DNA from: Chloroflexi bacterium CFX4
Lineage (GTDB): Bacteria > Chloroflexota > Anaerolineae > Aggregatilineales > UBA2796
Length of the DNA stretch: 64,000 nt
Assembly (NCBI GenBank): GCA_021404685.1
Contig: QWHC01000005.1
Coordinates: 1 to 64,000 of the forward strand
Reading direction: 5' to 3'
The position numbers and the translations under genes are program-made. Positions within the stretch are counted from its first letter, which is position 1. The number at the start of each line of letters is the position of its first letter. Below are positions 8,081 through 17,792 of the stretch, in pieces. The notes under the pieces were generated by a model that was not told the origin of the DNA, did not search any database, and was given only the letters and a program-made list of their open reading frames with translations.

Positions 8081-11000
8081 ATGCCAAAACGTACCGACCT
8101 ACACACCATTTTGATCATCGGCAGCGGTCCGATTGTGATCGGGCAGGGCTGCGAATTTGACTATAGCGGCGCGCAAGCCTGTAAAGCATTGCGGCGCGAA
8201 GGCTACCGCGTCGTGCTGATTAATAGCAATCCTGCCACCATCATGACCGACCCTGAATTTGCCGATGCTACCTACATTGAGCCACTGACGCCTGAGGTGC
8301 TGCGAATGGTCATTGAGCGCGAACGTCCGGATGCCATTCTGCCAACGATGGGCGGTCAGACTGCGCTTAACCTTGCGATGGTGCTGCACCAGAACGGCAC
8401 GCTTGCCGCGCTTGGCGTTGAGCTGATCGGTGCGACCGCCGAGGCGATTGACCTCGCCGAAGACCGCCAGCGCTTCCGCGACGCCATGACCGAGATCGGC
8501 ATGAAAATGCCCGCCAGCCAGACCGTCACCACCGTTGAAGAAGCGTTGCAGGTCGCCGAACAGATCGGCTACCCGATCTTGGTGCGCGCCTCGTTCACCT
8601 TAGGCGGCACAGGTGGCGGCATCGCGCAGGATGCCGAAGCACTGCGCGCCCTTGCCGCTTACGGCTTGAACGAATCGCCCATTCACCAAATCCTGATCGA
8701 TCAATCGGTCTTGGGCTGGAAAGAATACGAACTGGAGATCATGCGCGATAAGCATGATAACTTCGTGGTGGTCTGCGGTATTGAAAACCTTGACCCAATG
8801 GGCGTGCATACCGGCGACTCGATCACCGTAGCGCCCATTCAAACGCTGACCGACCGCGAATTGCAGCGCCTGCGCGATATGGCAAAGCGCATTATTCGGC
8901 GCGTTGGCTTGGAGACGGGCGGCGCAAACATCCAGTTTGCGGTGAACCCTGCCGATGGCGAAGTGGTGGTCATTGAGATGAATCCGCGTGTTTCGCGCTC
9001 ATCAGCATTGGCAAGCAAGGCGACCGGCTTCCCGATTGCCAAGATTGCCGCCTTGGTGGCAGTGGGTTACACACTTGACGAGATTCCGAACGACATCACG
9101 CGCAAGACGCGGGCAAGTTTCGAGCCATCGCTTGATTATGTCGTCGTCAAGATTCCGCGCTGGAACTTTGAGAAGTTTCGCGGCACAGATCCAACGCTCG
9201 GACCGCAGATGAAGGCAATCGGCGAGGTGATGGCAATCGGGCGCACCTTTCCCGAAGCACTGCAAAAGGCAATCGCCAGCCTTGATATTGGCATCTTTGG
9301 CTTTGGCGATAAGCACGATGACGCACAATATGCCGTGCCAGCGGAGGCTGTTCGCACGCCAACGGCGCAGCGGCTGCATCAGGTGGCATCCTTATTGCGG
9401 CGCGGCACGCCTGAGGCGGACATTTGCCACCTGACGGGCTACGATGCGTGGTTTGTGCGCCAATTAAGCACATTGGCAGCGCAAGCGAACGCTATCCGTG
9501 AACAGTACGGGCGCGGTGAGCGCCATTGGCGGCACTGGAAGCAGCAAGGCTTCACAGATCGGCTGCTGGCAACCTTGATCGGCAGCACAGAGATCGCCGT
9601 GCGCGCCGAACGCAAGGCGGCAGGCGTGAGCGCGCATTTCTACCGTGTGGATACCTGCGCGGCAGAGTTTGAGGCATACACGCCCTACCTCTACAGCACC
9701 TATGAGCGTGACTGCGAGGCAGCGCCGACGGAGCGCAAGAAGGTCGTCATCCTTGGCGGCGGACCAAATCGGATTGGTCAGGGCATTGAGTTCGATTACT
9801 GCTGCGTCCATGCCTGCTATGCGCTCAGCGCGATGGGCTACGAGACGATCATGATCAACAATAATCCTGAGACCGTCAGCACCGACTATGACACTGCGGA
9901 TCGCCTCTACTTTGAACCGCTGACCTTTGAGCATGTGATGAATGTGATTGATACCGAACAGCCTGACGGTGTGCTAGTGCAGTTTGGTGGGCAAACCCCG
10001 CTGAACATCGCCCGCCAATTGGCGGACGCCGGCGTGCCGATCTGGGGGACGGCGATTGAGGCGATTGAGAGCGCCGAAGATCGGGAGCGCTTCAATCTGT
10101 TCATGCAGCGCTTGGATATTCCGCAGCCAGAAGGGCGCATCGCACGCTCGGCGGAAGCACTGTACGCCGCCGCCGAACAGATCGGCTTCCCTGTCTTGGT
10201 GCGTCCTAGCTATGTGTTGGGCGGGCGCGGCATGGCGATCTGCTTCAGCCGCGATCAGCTCTCTGCTGTGCTGGAGTCGGGCGATATTGCATGGGATGGC
10301 AAGGCAGTGCTGATTGATCAATTCCTTGAGGATGCCTTTGAGGTAGATGTAGACGCATTGTGCGATGGTGAGCGCGTCACCATTGGCGGCATTATGCAGC
10401 ATATTGAGGAAGCAGGTATCCATAGCGGTGATTCGGCGTGCGTGCTGCCGCCATACAAGATCAGCTACTACTATCTCGATCAAATCCGCGAATACACAGA
10501 GCGCATTGGCTTGGCGCTTGGCGTGAAGGGCTTGTTCAACATTCAGTTCGCCATCAAAAACGATGTGGTCTATGTGCTGGAGGTGAATCCGCGTGCCAGC
10601 CGCACCACGCCTTTCGTCAGCAAAGCAACCAGTGTGCCGTTGGCGCGCTATGCCGCCGAGATTGCCGCCGGGCGCACGCTGAGCGAGATCGGCTTTACCC
10701 AAGAGCCACAGGTGGACGGCTTCTTTGTTAAGGAGGCGGTGCTACCCTTCCGCAAGCTGCTGGGCGGTGAGGCGCGGCTGGGTCCTGAAATGCGGAGTAC
10801 CGGCGAGGTGATGGGACATGCCTCATCCTTCGGACACGCCTTCGCCAAATCGCAGAGCGCAGCGGATATGGCGCTGCCAAGCAGCGGCGCGGTGCTGATC
10901 ACCGTGAACGACTTTGATAAGAGCGCGGCGGCAAAGATTGCCCGCGATCTGCACGGCATGGGCTTCAAACTGATTGCCACCGAAGGCACGGCGCACTTTT

Positions 11001-11290
11001 TGCAGCGGGCGAACCTGCCCGTCACGCCCATTGCCAAGGTCAGCGAAGGCAGCACCGCCATCTTAGACGCGCTGCGCGCCGGTGAGATTCGCCTCATCAT
11101 CAACACCTCATTGGGTGGGCAAGCGCACGACGACGGGCGCTCAATCCGTAATGCGGCGGCAAAATACCGCGTGCCGATTGTCACCACGCTCTCGGCGGCG
11201 CAGGCAACCGTGCAAGGCATTCAGGCACTCCGTAAGAAGCCCCTGAAGGTGCGGAGTTTGCAAGAGCATTATCGCGTTGGCAAAGCCTGA
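8081..11290 (+). CDS. carB: Carbamoyl-phosphate synthase large subunit
   Basis: A 1069-residue protein of normal family length. It makes carbamoyl phosphate from bicarbonate, ammonia delivered by the small subunit, and two ATP, feeding pyrimidine and arginine synthesis. Two homologous ATP-grasp halves are evident: the first begins [24 protein letters not shown] near residue 8, the second [21 protein letters not shown] near residue 560. Each half carries the Glu/Asn metal site ([20 protein letters not shown] and [20 protein letters not shown]). The C-terminal MGS-like allosteric domain covers about the last 140 residues. The ATG at 8081 matches the family start. No carA is nearby, so the glutaminase subunit must be encoded elsewhere. 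Confidence 0.97.
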   Translation: MPKRTDLHTILIIGSGPIVIGQGCEFDYSGAQACKALRREGYRVVLINSNPATIMTDPEFADATYIEPLTPEVLRMVIERERPDAILPTMGGQTALNLAMVLHQNGTLAALGVELIGATAEAIDLAEDRQRFRDAMTEIGMKMPASQTVTTVEEALQVAEQIGYPILVRASFTLGGTGGGIAQDAEALRALAAYGLNESPIHQILIDQSVLGWKEYELEIMRDKHDNFVVVCGIENLDPMGVHTGDSITVAPIQTLTDRELQRLRDMAKRIIRRVGLETGGANIQFAVNPADGEVVVIEMNPRVSRSSALASKATGFPIAKIAALVAVGYTLDEIPNDITRKTRASFEPSLDYVVVKIPRWNFEKFRGTDPTLGPQMKAIGEVMAIGRTFPEALQKAIASLDIGIFGFGDKHDDAQYAVPAEAVRTPTAQRLHQVASLLRRGTPEADICHLTGYDAWFVRQLSTLAAQANAIREQYGRGERHWRHWKQQGFTDRLLATLIGSTEIAVRAERKAAGVSAHFYRVDTCAAEFEAYTPYLYSTYERDCEAAPTERKKVVILGGGPNRIGQGIEFDYCCVHACYALSAMGYETIMINNNPETVSTDYDTADRLYFEPLTFEHVMNVIDTEQPDGVLVQFGGQTPLNIARQLADAGVPIWGTAIEAIESAEDRERFNLFMQRLDIPQPEGRIARSAEALYAAAEQIGFPVLVRPSYVLGGRGMAICFSRDQLSAVLESGDIAWDGKAVLIDQFLEDAFEVDVDALCDGERVTIGGIMQHIEEAGIHSGDSACVLPPYKISYYYLDQIREYTERIGLALGVKGLFNIQFAIKNDVVYVLEVNPRASRTTPFVSKATSVPLARYAAEIAAGRTLSEIGFTQEPQVDGFFVKEAVLPFRKLLGGEARLGPEMRSTGEVMGHASSFGHAFAKSQSAADMALPSSGAVLITVNDFDKSAAAKIARDLHGMGFKLIATEGTAHFLQRANLPVTPIAKVSEGSTAILDALRAGEIRLIINTSLGGQAHDDGRSIRNAAAKYRVPIVTTLSAAQATVQGIQALRKKPLKVRSLQEHYRVGKA

Positions 11291-11296
11291 GCCTCA

Positions 11297-11326
11297 TTCA
11301 CGAGTCGGACTCGTCCGACTCGTGAA
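11297..11326. terminator. Perfect 13-bp hairpin between convergent genes
   Basis: Arms TTCACGAGTCGGA and TCCGACTCGTGAA pair fully around a four-base loop (CTCG). It sits 7 bases after the carB stop and 23 bases beyond the stop of the convergent exported-protein gene, so it probably ends both transcripts. No long T-run follows on either strand. Confidence 0.7.
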
Positions 11327-11348
11327 CTATCCCTGCACAATTCGGCGT

Positions 11349-13220
11349 TCAGGGTGTGGCTGTGGGGCGCGGCGTGTTGGTGGGCGGCGCAGCACGCCGT
11401 TCGCTTGCCGTTGGCGAAGGCGTCAGGGTTGGTGTGGCAGAAGGCGTTGCCGTGCGGGTCGGTGTTGCGCTAGGACGCTCGCCCGGACGGCGCGGACTGC
11501 TAGTTGGCGTGGGTGCTGCCGCCGAACCGAGTCTGCCCCAAGTGGGCGCGCTGCTGATAGCAACCAAAAGAGCGCGGTCATTTTCCGCTGCGGGTAAAGC
11601 CCGCCAATAGAGCTGCGTTATGGGCGCTTCGCGGCGCAGTTCACCGCTGGAAACGTTGTTCACAAACGCATCCACCAAACGTTTGGCGCTCTGCACCACG
11701 CTGAACAACACGCCTGATCCATCCGGGCTTGGCGCAATGCGTCCAATGGCGCGCCCTTCAGCGCTGAAGTGCGAGACGATGATGCCTGTGCTTAAATCTA
11801 CTTCCCACAACTGCACTTCATAGACTGCCAAACGCAGCGGAAACGCGCCAAAGAGCGCCAAACCGCGTGCAGCGTCACCTTCGCTAACCGTCGCCTCTTC
11901 TTTGAGCGTTGCCGTCGCATAGAAAAAACCACTGCCATCAGCGCGCCATGCCACCTGATCGGCAGGTAGCGGCGTTTGAATGCGCTCTAGCGCGCCTGTT
12001 TGCAGGTTTAGCCGCACCAACTGCGGCGAGTCTTCTTCCATTAGCACACCGAGCAGCGCCTTGCCATCCGGCGAGAGCTGAGCGCGCCGCACATCAGCGT
12101 TAATCAGCGTGCTTTTGCCCTCACGAAGCTGTGCTATGCCGACGCCGCAGCGCAGCGAATAATAGAGCGCATCGCCCGTCCATGCCATCAAGGGCGCGTT
12201 GCCCTCTGCGCCTGTCTCTGCCCAATACAAACGATCAGCAGGATCGTTGCTCAGCGTTGGGCAGTCGGCAATCTCTGCCAGCGTTTCGCCCAGATCGCGC
12301 TGGCTGAGATCAGGGACTTGGACGGCGCGCAGTTGCAGCCTATCCTCATGCTGTGCCATGTATGCCAACAGGCTGCCATCCGCAGACCATGCCGGCGGAT
12401 AGCCTTCTGCGACATCGTCCGCGATCTGTTGCGCCGCGCCGTTTGCCGTGGCACCCAGCCAGAGCGTCCGCTGTGCTGGATCGGTGAAGGCGATCAGGCT
12501 GCCATTGGGCGAGAGAGTCGGGTAGCGGTAGCTGCGCCCATTCGCTGCACCCTGCGTAATCGGCTTGCCGGGCAGATCGGCAAGCGTGCCAACGTAGACG
12601 TTGCCGCCAAATAGGTGCGCGATGAGCGCCAACGGCGAGACGTTTGGCAGTTCAATCGCGCTGCCATTCTCACCGCCGCCAACGGTAGTTGGCGAAAATT
12701 CGTTCACAATCTGTCCGTAGACATCTGCCCAAGCGCTGAAGGCAGCCTGTGGCGCAAACTGAGCAAGGCGGTATGCCTGCCCATAGGCGATGAAAAAGGT
12801 CACGCGGTATTGGCGCGGTGTGCCATCGGTGCAGGGCGCGACGAAGGAGGCGCTCAAGCCATTCCGACGAATGGCGATGCGCTCAGGCGAGAGATCAACG
12901 CGGATAAAAGTGCGTGTGTATTCGCCGATGAGGTCTTCAAAGGTGCGGTTGCCCACTGCGCCCAGCGCTGCCGCAATCATGCCCGCCTCAGAGCAAACGG
13001 GCGTGCGCCCTGCACCAAAATAGACATCGATGCCGCGTTCGGTCACTTCCCAGAAATTTGGGTAAGGCACGCTAAACTTCTCGCTGCGGTAGAGCGCCAA
13101 GCCAATCGGCGGTGGATCATCTTGGGCGGCGGCGGGCGGTAAACTGAGCAACAACAGCGCAGCGATCAGGCACAGGCTAAGCCAATGGCGCACAAGGGCG
13201 CGAGAGGGCAAACAATTCAT
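11349..13220 (-). CDS. Exported TolB-like propeller protein with Pro/Thr-rich tail
   Basis: A 623-residue protein with an N-terminal signal peptide (LCLIAALLLLSLPPAAAQ). Residues 35-200 are an unassigned domain. Residues 210-540 contain WD40-like PD40 beta-propeller repeats, seen as TLSPNGSLIAFTD, AWSADGSLLAYMA, QLSPDGKALLGVL and SPDGSGVLFSV. The last 60 residues are a low-complexity Pro/Thr/Ser tail (PTPTSSPRRPGERPSATPTRT onward is typical) with no domain after it, which is odd because such stretches usually link two folded parts. It may thread the cell wall or carry O-glycans. The gene lies downstream of secF on the same strand. The function is unknown; a surface sensor or scaffold is possible. 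Confidence 0.75.
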   Translation of the reverse strand: MNCLPSRALVRHWLSLCLIAALLLLSLPPAAAQDDPPPIGLALYRSEKFSVPYPNFWEVTERGIDVYFGAGRTPVCSEAGMIAAALGAVGNRTFEDLIGEYTRTFIRVDLSPERIAIRRNGLSASFVAPCTDGTPRQYRVTFFIAYGQAYRLAQFAPQAAFSAWADVYGQIVNEFSPTTVGGGENGSAIELPNVSPLALIAHLFGGNVYVGTLADLPGKPITQGAANGRSYRYPTLSPNGSLIAFTDPAQRTLWLGATANGAAQQIADDVAEGYPPAWSADGSLLAYMAQHEDRLQLRAVQVPDLSQRDLGETLAEIADCPTLSNDPADRLYWAETGAEGNAPLMAWTGDALYYSLRCGVGIAQLREGKSTLINADVRRAQLSPDGKALLGVLMEEDSPQLVRLNLQTGALERIQTPLPADQVAWRADGSGFFYATATLKEEATVSEGDAARGLALFGAFPLRLAVYEVQLWEVDLSTGIIVSHFSAEGRAIGRIAPSPDGSGVLFSVVQSAKRLVDAFVNNVSSGELRREAPITQLYWRALPAAENDRALLVAISSAPTWGRLGSAAAPTPTSSPRRPGERPSATPTRTATPSATPTLTPSPTASERRAAPPTNTPRPTATP

Positions 13221-13340
13221 GGGCGGTCTGTCTCATAGGATGTTTGTTCGATTTTTTCTCAACCGCCCTAGCATACCTACCTCACGGCGCATAAACAAGG
13301 GCGGATTGGGCAGCGTAGGGTAAGCGCCTAGCAGGGACAC

Positions 13341-13367
13341 AGAAGCGCAACCTAACGTCGCGCTTCT
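13341..13367 (-). terminator. Hairpin downstream of secF
   Basis: AGAAGCGC (13341-13348) and GCGCTTCT (13360-13367) form an 8-bp perfect stem with an 11-base loop, 23 bases after the secF stop in the direction of transcription. There is no clear U-tract, so it may only slow or protect the secDF transcript end. Confidence 0.4.
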
Positions 13368-13389
13368 CTAAAGATGTTTAAGACTGCGG

Positions 13390-14388
13390 TTAGGCAGTTG
13401 CAGCGCGGCGATTCGCCTGATTCACGAATGGAATCTCACCGTTTTCCCAAGAGACCAAGAGCGGCACCGCGATGAAGATCGAACTGTACGAGCCGCTCAG
13501 CAGACCGACCAGCAAAATGCCGACGAACTGCTGAATCGAGCTAGTGGTGAGGATGAGCAGCGCCACCAACACAAAGCCCACGGCGATCTGCGTCATCAGC
13601 GAGCGCTGAATGGTCTCCAGCAAGCTGCGATTGACGATCAGCTCATACGGCTCACCGCGATGGCGCACATCGTTCTCACGGATGCGGTCAAAGACCACAA
13701 TCGTATCCTGCACCGAATAGCCCACCACCGTTAGCACCGCCGTCAGGAACAGGGCATCTGCTTCCCAGCCTGCCACCAAGCCCATGATGGACATCGCACC
13801 GAGCATGACCAGCACATCATGCACCATCGCCACCAGTGCCGTAACGCCATAGCGGAAGGAATGCTTGAGTTTGCGGAAGGCAAGCGCAATCCAAAACAGC
13901 ACCAAGCCACTGGCAACGAGGGTTGCCACCAATGCGGCGTTGGTCACTTCATTGCCAACAATGGGCGAAACTTCGCTGAAGTTCTCGCGGAAGCGCTGGG
14001 CGTCGAAAGTCAGGTTGAGCGTCGTGCCGAGTTGTGTCAGGTTTTCCGCAATGGCGTTGATTTGCTCAGCGCTGTCATCGCCAAAGTTGGCGCGCACCTG
14101 CCATGTGTAGGTTTCGCCAATGCCCACGCGCTGCGCGGTAACATCGCTCAGCCCAGCAGCGGTGAACGCATTCTGGATAGCGCTGCCCGTCAGGCTGCCG
14201 GGTGTTAGCCCTTGCACGGGCGTGAATTCAAGCTGAAAGAGCGCGCCACCAATGAAATCAATGCTCAGGCGGATGATCGAGCGCTCCCGATAAGTTTGCG
14301 TGGAGATAACCATCGCCACGATGCCCCCTAAGATCACGAGGATCGAGATCAGGTAGTAGAGGCGGCGGCGTTTCACAAAGTTAACCAT
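13390..14388 (-). CDS. secF: Protein translocase subunit SecF
   Basis: A 332-residue inner-membrane protein that works with SecD to use the proton-motive force for late steps of Sec export. It has an N-terminal membrane helix (YYLISILVILGGIVAMVIS), the conserved SIDFIGGALFQLEF start of the external domain, and a block of five C-terminal helices with VGYSVQDTIVVFDRIREN, the family hallmark. Length is normal. It begins 24 bases after the secD stop, so the two form an operon. The Shine-Dalgarno (GAGAA) is weak, which fits translational coupling to secD. Confidence 0.95.
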   Translation of the reverse strand: MVNFVKRRRLYYLISILVILGGIVAMVISTQTYRERSIIRLSIDFIGGALFQLEFTPVQGLTPGSLTGSAIQNAFTAAGLSDVTAQRVGIGETYTWQVRANFGDDSAEQINAIAENLTQLGTTLNLTFDAQRFRENFSEVSPIVGNEVTNAALVATLVASGLVLFWIALAFRKLKHSFRYGVTALVAMVHDVLVMLGAMSIMGLVAGWEADALFLTAVLTVVGYSVQDTIVVFDRIRENDVRHRGEPYELIVNRSLLETIQRSLMTQIAVGFVLVALLILTTSSIQQFVGILLVGLLSGSYSSIFIAVPLLVSWENGEIPFVNQANRRAATA

Positions 14389-14412
14389 GTGTGTATGTTC
14401 TCGCTTTCTCGG

Positions 14413-15996
14413 CTATTGCCCAAACAGCTTGGTGCGCGCCAAACGCTCGCCACCAATGGCAAGGATCACATTCAAAAAGACGCGGGTAACTACCACTGCC
14501 GTGAACAGATTGATGACCAAACCAATGATCAGGGTGATGGCAAAGCCGCGCACCGCACTCGCACCAAACTGCCCGCCAAAGAAGTAAAGGATCATGGCGA
14601 TCATGATGGTGGAGATGTTCGAGTCGCGGATGGTCGTCCACGCGCGGGAGAAGCCGAGATCAACTGCCTTGCCAAGTTTGCGCCCGGCGCGCAGCTCTTC
14701 CTTCACGCGCTCAAAAATCAGGATATTGCCGTCAATGGCAGAGCCAATCGAGATCAGAAAACCCGTGATCGCTGAGAGCGTTAGCGTCACCGGGATGTAT
14801 TTGTAGAGCGCGAAGTTAATCATGCCGAACAAGATCAGGGCAAGCGCTGCTGCCAAACCACCTACACGGTAGTAGAGGATTAGGAAGATGAAAATGGTCA
14901 GGATGCCAAGCGCACCAGCGCGCACTGCCTGCGCCACTGATTCCGCGCCAAGTGTTGCGCCAACCTGCTCACGCGATTCAATGCTGAGCGAGACGGGCAG
15001 CGCACCCGAACGCAACTGCACGGCGAGGGAGATCGCCTCTTCACGGGTGAAATTGCCTGTGATCTCGCCACCATCATCAAGGCGTGCCTGAATAGTAGGC
15101 GCGCTCAGCACTTCGCCATCCAGCACGATTGCCAATGGCTGCCCGATGTTCGCGCCGGTGTGCGCCGCAAATGCTTGTGCGTCTGGGCTGCCACTGTTCA
15201 GGTCAAAGCCTACTACATACTGCGTGCCAGTCTGACCGCCCAAACGCGCTTGAGCATCCCGCAAGCCCGCGCCCGTCATGACAGTGTTGAAGGGCAAATT
15301 TGTGCAAGGGTTCAAGAGTGGGTTTGCCTTGCTGCCAGGCACAAGCGGATCGGACGTTGGCTCAGCGGTAGGTTCGGCGGTTGCCTCAGGCGTAGCAGCC
15401 GCTTCAGGTGCTGCTTCTGCGGTCGCCTCCGCCGTCGCCTCGGCAGTGGGTTCAGGCGTAGGTTCGGCAGTTGGATCAGCCGTTGCCACTGCGGTTGCTT
15501 CTGCTGTTGCTTCAGCAGTAGCTTCAGCGGTTGGCTCTGGCGTAGCAGCAGGTGCCTGATCGCGCAGTGCCTGCTGGCGGTTGGTCAGAATGTAGGTGCC
15601 GGGCGGCGGCATAGGCGCGGTGCAGCCACCAATGGCAGCAAAGTCCACAAATTCCAGCAGTGCCGTTTGGCGGATGAGGTCAATTGCCGCGTCGGGATTC
15701 TGAATGCCGGGCAGTTCCACGATAATGCGGTTGCTGCCAGCAGTCTGCACGATAGGCTCCGCCACGCCGATAGCATTCACACGCCGATCAATGACGCGGC
15801 GCACTTCTTCCATTTGCTCTGGCGTTACGTCCTCTTGGTCGGCGCGCATCAGGACGCGCACACCGCCTTGAATATCAAGACCGGGGCGCACTTCAATTGG
15901 GCGACCAAACAAGCCCGGATTGGGCAGAATCATGTAGGTGCAAAGGACGGCTATGGCGATCACAATCGCCAGCCATGCACCAGTTCCTCTTTGCAT
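14413..15996 (-). CDS. secD: Protein translocase subunit SecD with a low-complexity Pro-Thr-Ala-Glu insert
   Basis: A 527-residue SecD. The N-terminal helix is followed by RPGLDIQGGVRVLM, the conserved start of the P1 domain, then VIDRRVNAIGVAEP and SNRIIVELPG. The second half has NFTREEAISLAVQLRSGALP and six helices with GSAIDGNILIFERVKEEL. Between them, at roughly residues 148-217, is a run of about 70 residues made only of Pro, Thr, Ala, Glu, Val, Asp and Ser, in tandem TAEA/PTAE units (about 15346-15555). This insert is absent from typical SecD and lies in the external domain. The ATG at 15996 is preferred to a TTG at 16005, which is too close to the AAGGGA site. secF follows directly. 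Confidence 0.95.
   Translation of the reverse strand: MQRGTGAWLAIVIAIAVLCTYMILPNPGLFGRPIEVRPGLDIQGGVRVLMRADQEDVTPEQMEEVRRVIDRRVNAIGVAEPIVQTAGSNRIIVELPGIQNPDAAIDLIRQTALLEFVDFAAIGGCTAPMPPPGTYILTNRQQALRDQAPAATPEPTAEATAEATAEATAVATADPTAEPTPEPTAEATAEATAEAAPEAAATPEATAEPTAEPTSDPLVPGSKANPLLNPCTNLPFNTVMTGAGLRDAQARLGGQTGTQYVVGFDLNSGSPDAQAFAAHTGANIGQPLAIVLDGEVLSAPTIQARLDDGGEITGNFTREEAISLAVQLRSGALPVSLSIESREQVGATLGAESVAQAVRAGALGILTIFIFLILYYRVGGLAAALALILFGMINFALYKYIPVTLTLSAITGFLISIGSAIDGNILIFERVKEELRAGRKLGKAVDLGFSRAWTTIRDSNISTIMIAMILYFFGGQFGASAVRGFAITLIIGLVINLFTAVVVTRVFLNVILAIGGERLARTKLFGQ
15346..15555 (-). repeat. Tandem PTAE/TAEA codon repeats inside secD
   Basis: About 210 bases encode imperfect tandem units of four to six residues (TAEA, PTAE, TPEA). 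At DNA level the units share GCGGTT/GCCTCG-like hexamers but have drifted in third positions, so the peptide pattern is better conserved than the DNA. That suggests selection on the protein sequence and not fresh slippage. Confidence 0.75.
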
Positions 15997-16082
15997 AGGC
16001 GTCAAAGTTCCCTTCAGGTTAGTTGAAACAAATTCACCGAAAAATCAAGTTGTGGTGCGGCGCAACATGCCACACCGAGCCG

Positions 16083-16493
16083 TTAACGTGGATTTAGGGA
16101 GTGGGTTGGCGGCGCACGGCGGCGCGGTTGTGCTGCTGCATAGCCATAGCAGCCGATCAGGAGCGCGCAGACTGCACACAATACCATCCCATGTACAGGC
16201 GGGAAGGCTGCCTGTGCCGCGTAATGCAGCGGCGTTGTGCCAGCCGCCAGTGTGCCAGCACCGCCGAATGCGGCGCGCCACTGGGCAAACGCGGCAAGGA
16301 TGCCCAACATCAGGAAGGGTTGTGGCGTGCGGGCAAATTGCGCCGACGGCAAGGCATCGGGCAGCGGTAGAAAGTCGTTATGCGGTGACAAGTCGGGTTG
16401 GCGTGCGGCGTTCTCCGCGCTAAGCAAGGCAAGGCGCGGCGCAAAGACAAGGGTGGCAGCCAACACAACGAACAACTTACGCATACGATACAC
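16083..16493 (-). CDS. Small membrane protein of unknown function
   Basis: A protein of about 136 residues starting at GTG 16493 (with AAGGAA just upstream) or ATG 16484. It has an N-terminal hydrophobic segment that could be a signal anchor (KLFVVLAATLVFAPRLALL), two more hydrophobic helices (LMLGILAAFAQW and VLCAVCALLIGCYGYAA) and a basic C-terminus. It lies upstream of secD on the same strand, where many bacteria have yajC, but it does not look like YajC. The opposite strand is also open for part of this stretch. I judge the minus-strand frame real because it has the signal-like start and spacing, but no family is recognised. Confidence 0.5.
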   Translation of the reverse strand: MYRMRKLFVVLAATLVFAPRLALLSAENAARQPDLSPHNDFLPLPDALPSAQFARTPQPFLMLGILAAFAQWRAAFGGAGTLAAGTTPLHYAAQAAFPPVHGMVLCAVCALLIGCYGYAAAQPRRRAPPTHSLNPR

Positions 16494-16680
16494 ATTTTCC
16501 TTAGACGGTGGTGCAGATGTGCTGCCGATAACAGGCGGGCAGTTTGTTCACCCGTTCACGATCCGCGCCATTTTAGCGCAAGGCAAGGCGCTCGGCAAGT
16601 TGAATTCCAAAGCGTTTTTCTGAGGAGGCGGCACCAACCTATCAGGATGGTTAGGCAATTGAATACTTAACAGCCGCTTG

Positions 16681-16709
16681 TTGCGATTCGGGCAAACAAG
16701 CGCTATGCT
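16681..16709 (+). promoter_or_regulatory. sigma70-like promoter of the lysW-lysX-argC cassette
   Basis: TTGCGA (16681-16686) and TATGCT (16704-16709) are separated by exactly 17 bases. They lie 45 bases before the lysW start. The rest of the 260-base gap upstream shows no gene I can support. Confidence 0.65.
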
Positions 16710-16754
16710 TAGCGGCAAACACCTTGAACACACCACCTTGAGAGGGACCGAAAC

Positions 16755-16919
16755 ATGAATGCCACCTGCCCAGAGTGCGAAGCCACGCTGACGCTTACCG
16801 ACGTGCTGCGCGGCGAGATCGTCACCTGCACCGATTGCGGCGCAGAACTTGAAGTGATTGCCGTTAATCCGCTTCAGCTTGAGCCAGCGCCGATGGAACA
16901 AGAGGACTGGGGCGAATAA
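16755..16919 (+). CDS. lysW: Amino-group carrier protein LysW
   Basis: A 54-residue protein. It has two zinc-binding CxxC pairs (CPEC at 5-8 and CTDC at 25-28) and ends in the hallmark EDWGE, whose terminal Glu is the attachment point for alpha-aminoadipate or glutamate. The carried amino acid stays amide-linked to LysW during lysine (or arginine) synthesis, which avoids cyclisation and gives the enzymes a common handle. GAGGG precedes the ATG. lysX begins 3 bases after the stop, so the pair are co-translated. It is easily missed by automatic annotation because of its length. Confidence 0.95.
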   Translation: MNATCPECEATLTLTDVLRGEIVTCTDCGAELEVIAVNPLQLEPAPMEQEDWGE

Positions 16920-16922
16920 CCT

Positions 16923-17792
16923 GTGAGTGAATCGTTGCGCGTCGGCATCATTGCCTCTCGCATTCGCCTTGAAGAAAAGCTGCTGCTGGCTGCCTTTGAG
17001 GGGCGCGGCATTCAGCCAACCGTCATCCTTGATGATGAATTGATCCTGCACATTGGCGCGCAGACCGCACCGCTGCCCTACGATGTGATCTTAGAGCGTT
17101 CGGTAAGTGCCTCACGCGGGCTATATACGCTGCGCTTGTTGGAGATGGCGGGCAATCGCGTTATTAACCGCTGGCAGACCGCCCACACTTGTGCCGATAA
17201 ACTGCTGACTTCCATCGCCTTGAAAGAGGCAGGCGTGCCGCAGCCTGATGTTGCGGTCGCCTTTGAATATGGTGCGGCGTTGGCGGCAATCGAGCGCATG
17301 GGCTATCCTGTTGTGATGAAGCCTTTGGTCGGTTCATGGGGCAGGTTGTTGGCACGCATCAATGATAAGGCGGCGGCAGAGGCAATCTTGGAGCATAAGG
17401 AAGTGCTAGGTGGCTATCAGCACAGCATCTTCTACATTCAGCGCTTTATTGATAAGCCTAACCGTGATATTCGCGCCTTTGTGGTCGGCGAGACGTGCAT
17501 CTGCGCTATTTACCGCAATAGCAAACACTGGATCACCAACACGGCGCTTGGCGGCGTGGCGGAAAACTGTCCCGTAACGCCTGAGTTGGGCGCGCTGGCA
17601 GTCCGTGCGGCGCAGGCTGTTGGCGGCGGCGTGCTGGCTGTAGATTTGCTGGAAGACCCTGAGCGCGGCTTGCTGGTGAATGAGATCAACCACACGATGG
17701 AATTCCGCAACAGCATTGAGCCAACGGGCGTGGATATTCCCGCCCATGTGGTGGATTATGTGCTGAAGTATGCCACAGAGGTGCGCGCATGA
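16923..17792 (+). CDS. lysX: LysW ligase (LysX/ArgX), ATP-grasp family
   Basis: A 289-residue RimK-like ATP-grasp enzyme that joins alpha-aminoadipate (LysX) or glutamate (ArgX) to the C-terminal Glu of LysW. ATP-grasp features are [14 protein letters not shown] near residue 138, [19 protein letters not shown], and [21 protein letters not shown] near the end, which holds the metal-binding Glu and Asn. The start is GTG, 3 bases after the lysW stop; the stop overlaps argC by four bases. Whether the substrate is aminoadipate, glutamate or both cannot be read safely from the sequence. Neither the kinase (lysZ) nor the aminotransferase (lysJ) is in the window. Confidence 0.93.
   Translation: MSESLRVGIIASRIRLEEKLLLAAFEGRGIQPTVILDDELILHIGAQTAPLPYDVILERSVSASRGLYTLRLLEMAGNRVINRWQTAHTCADKLLTSIALKEAGVPQPDVAVAFEYGAALAAIERMGYPVVMKPLVGSWGRLLARINDKAAAEAILEHKEVLGGYQHSIFYIQRFIDKPNRDIRAFVVGETCICAIYRNSKHWITNTALGGVAENCPVTPELGALAVRAAQAVGGGVLAVDLLEDPERGLLVNEINHTMEFRNSIEPTGVDIPAHVVDYVLKYATEVRA

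Noticed and set aside
9974-10702. 242-codon minus-strand frame
   Set aside because: Antisense of the second ATP-grasp half of carB.
15160-16026. 288-codon plus-strand frame
   Set aside because: It lies opposite secD and its Arg/Cys/Gly-rich repeat region is the shadow of the PTAE repeats.
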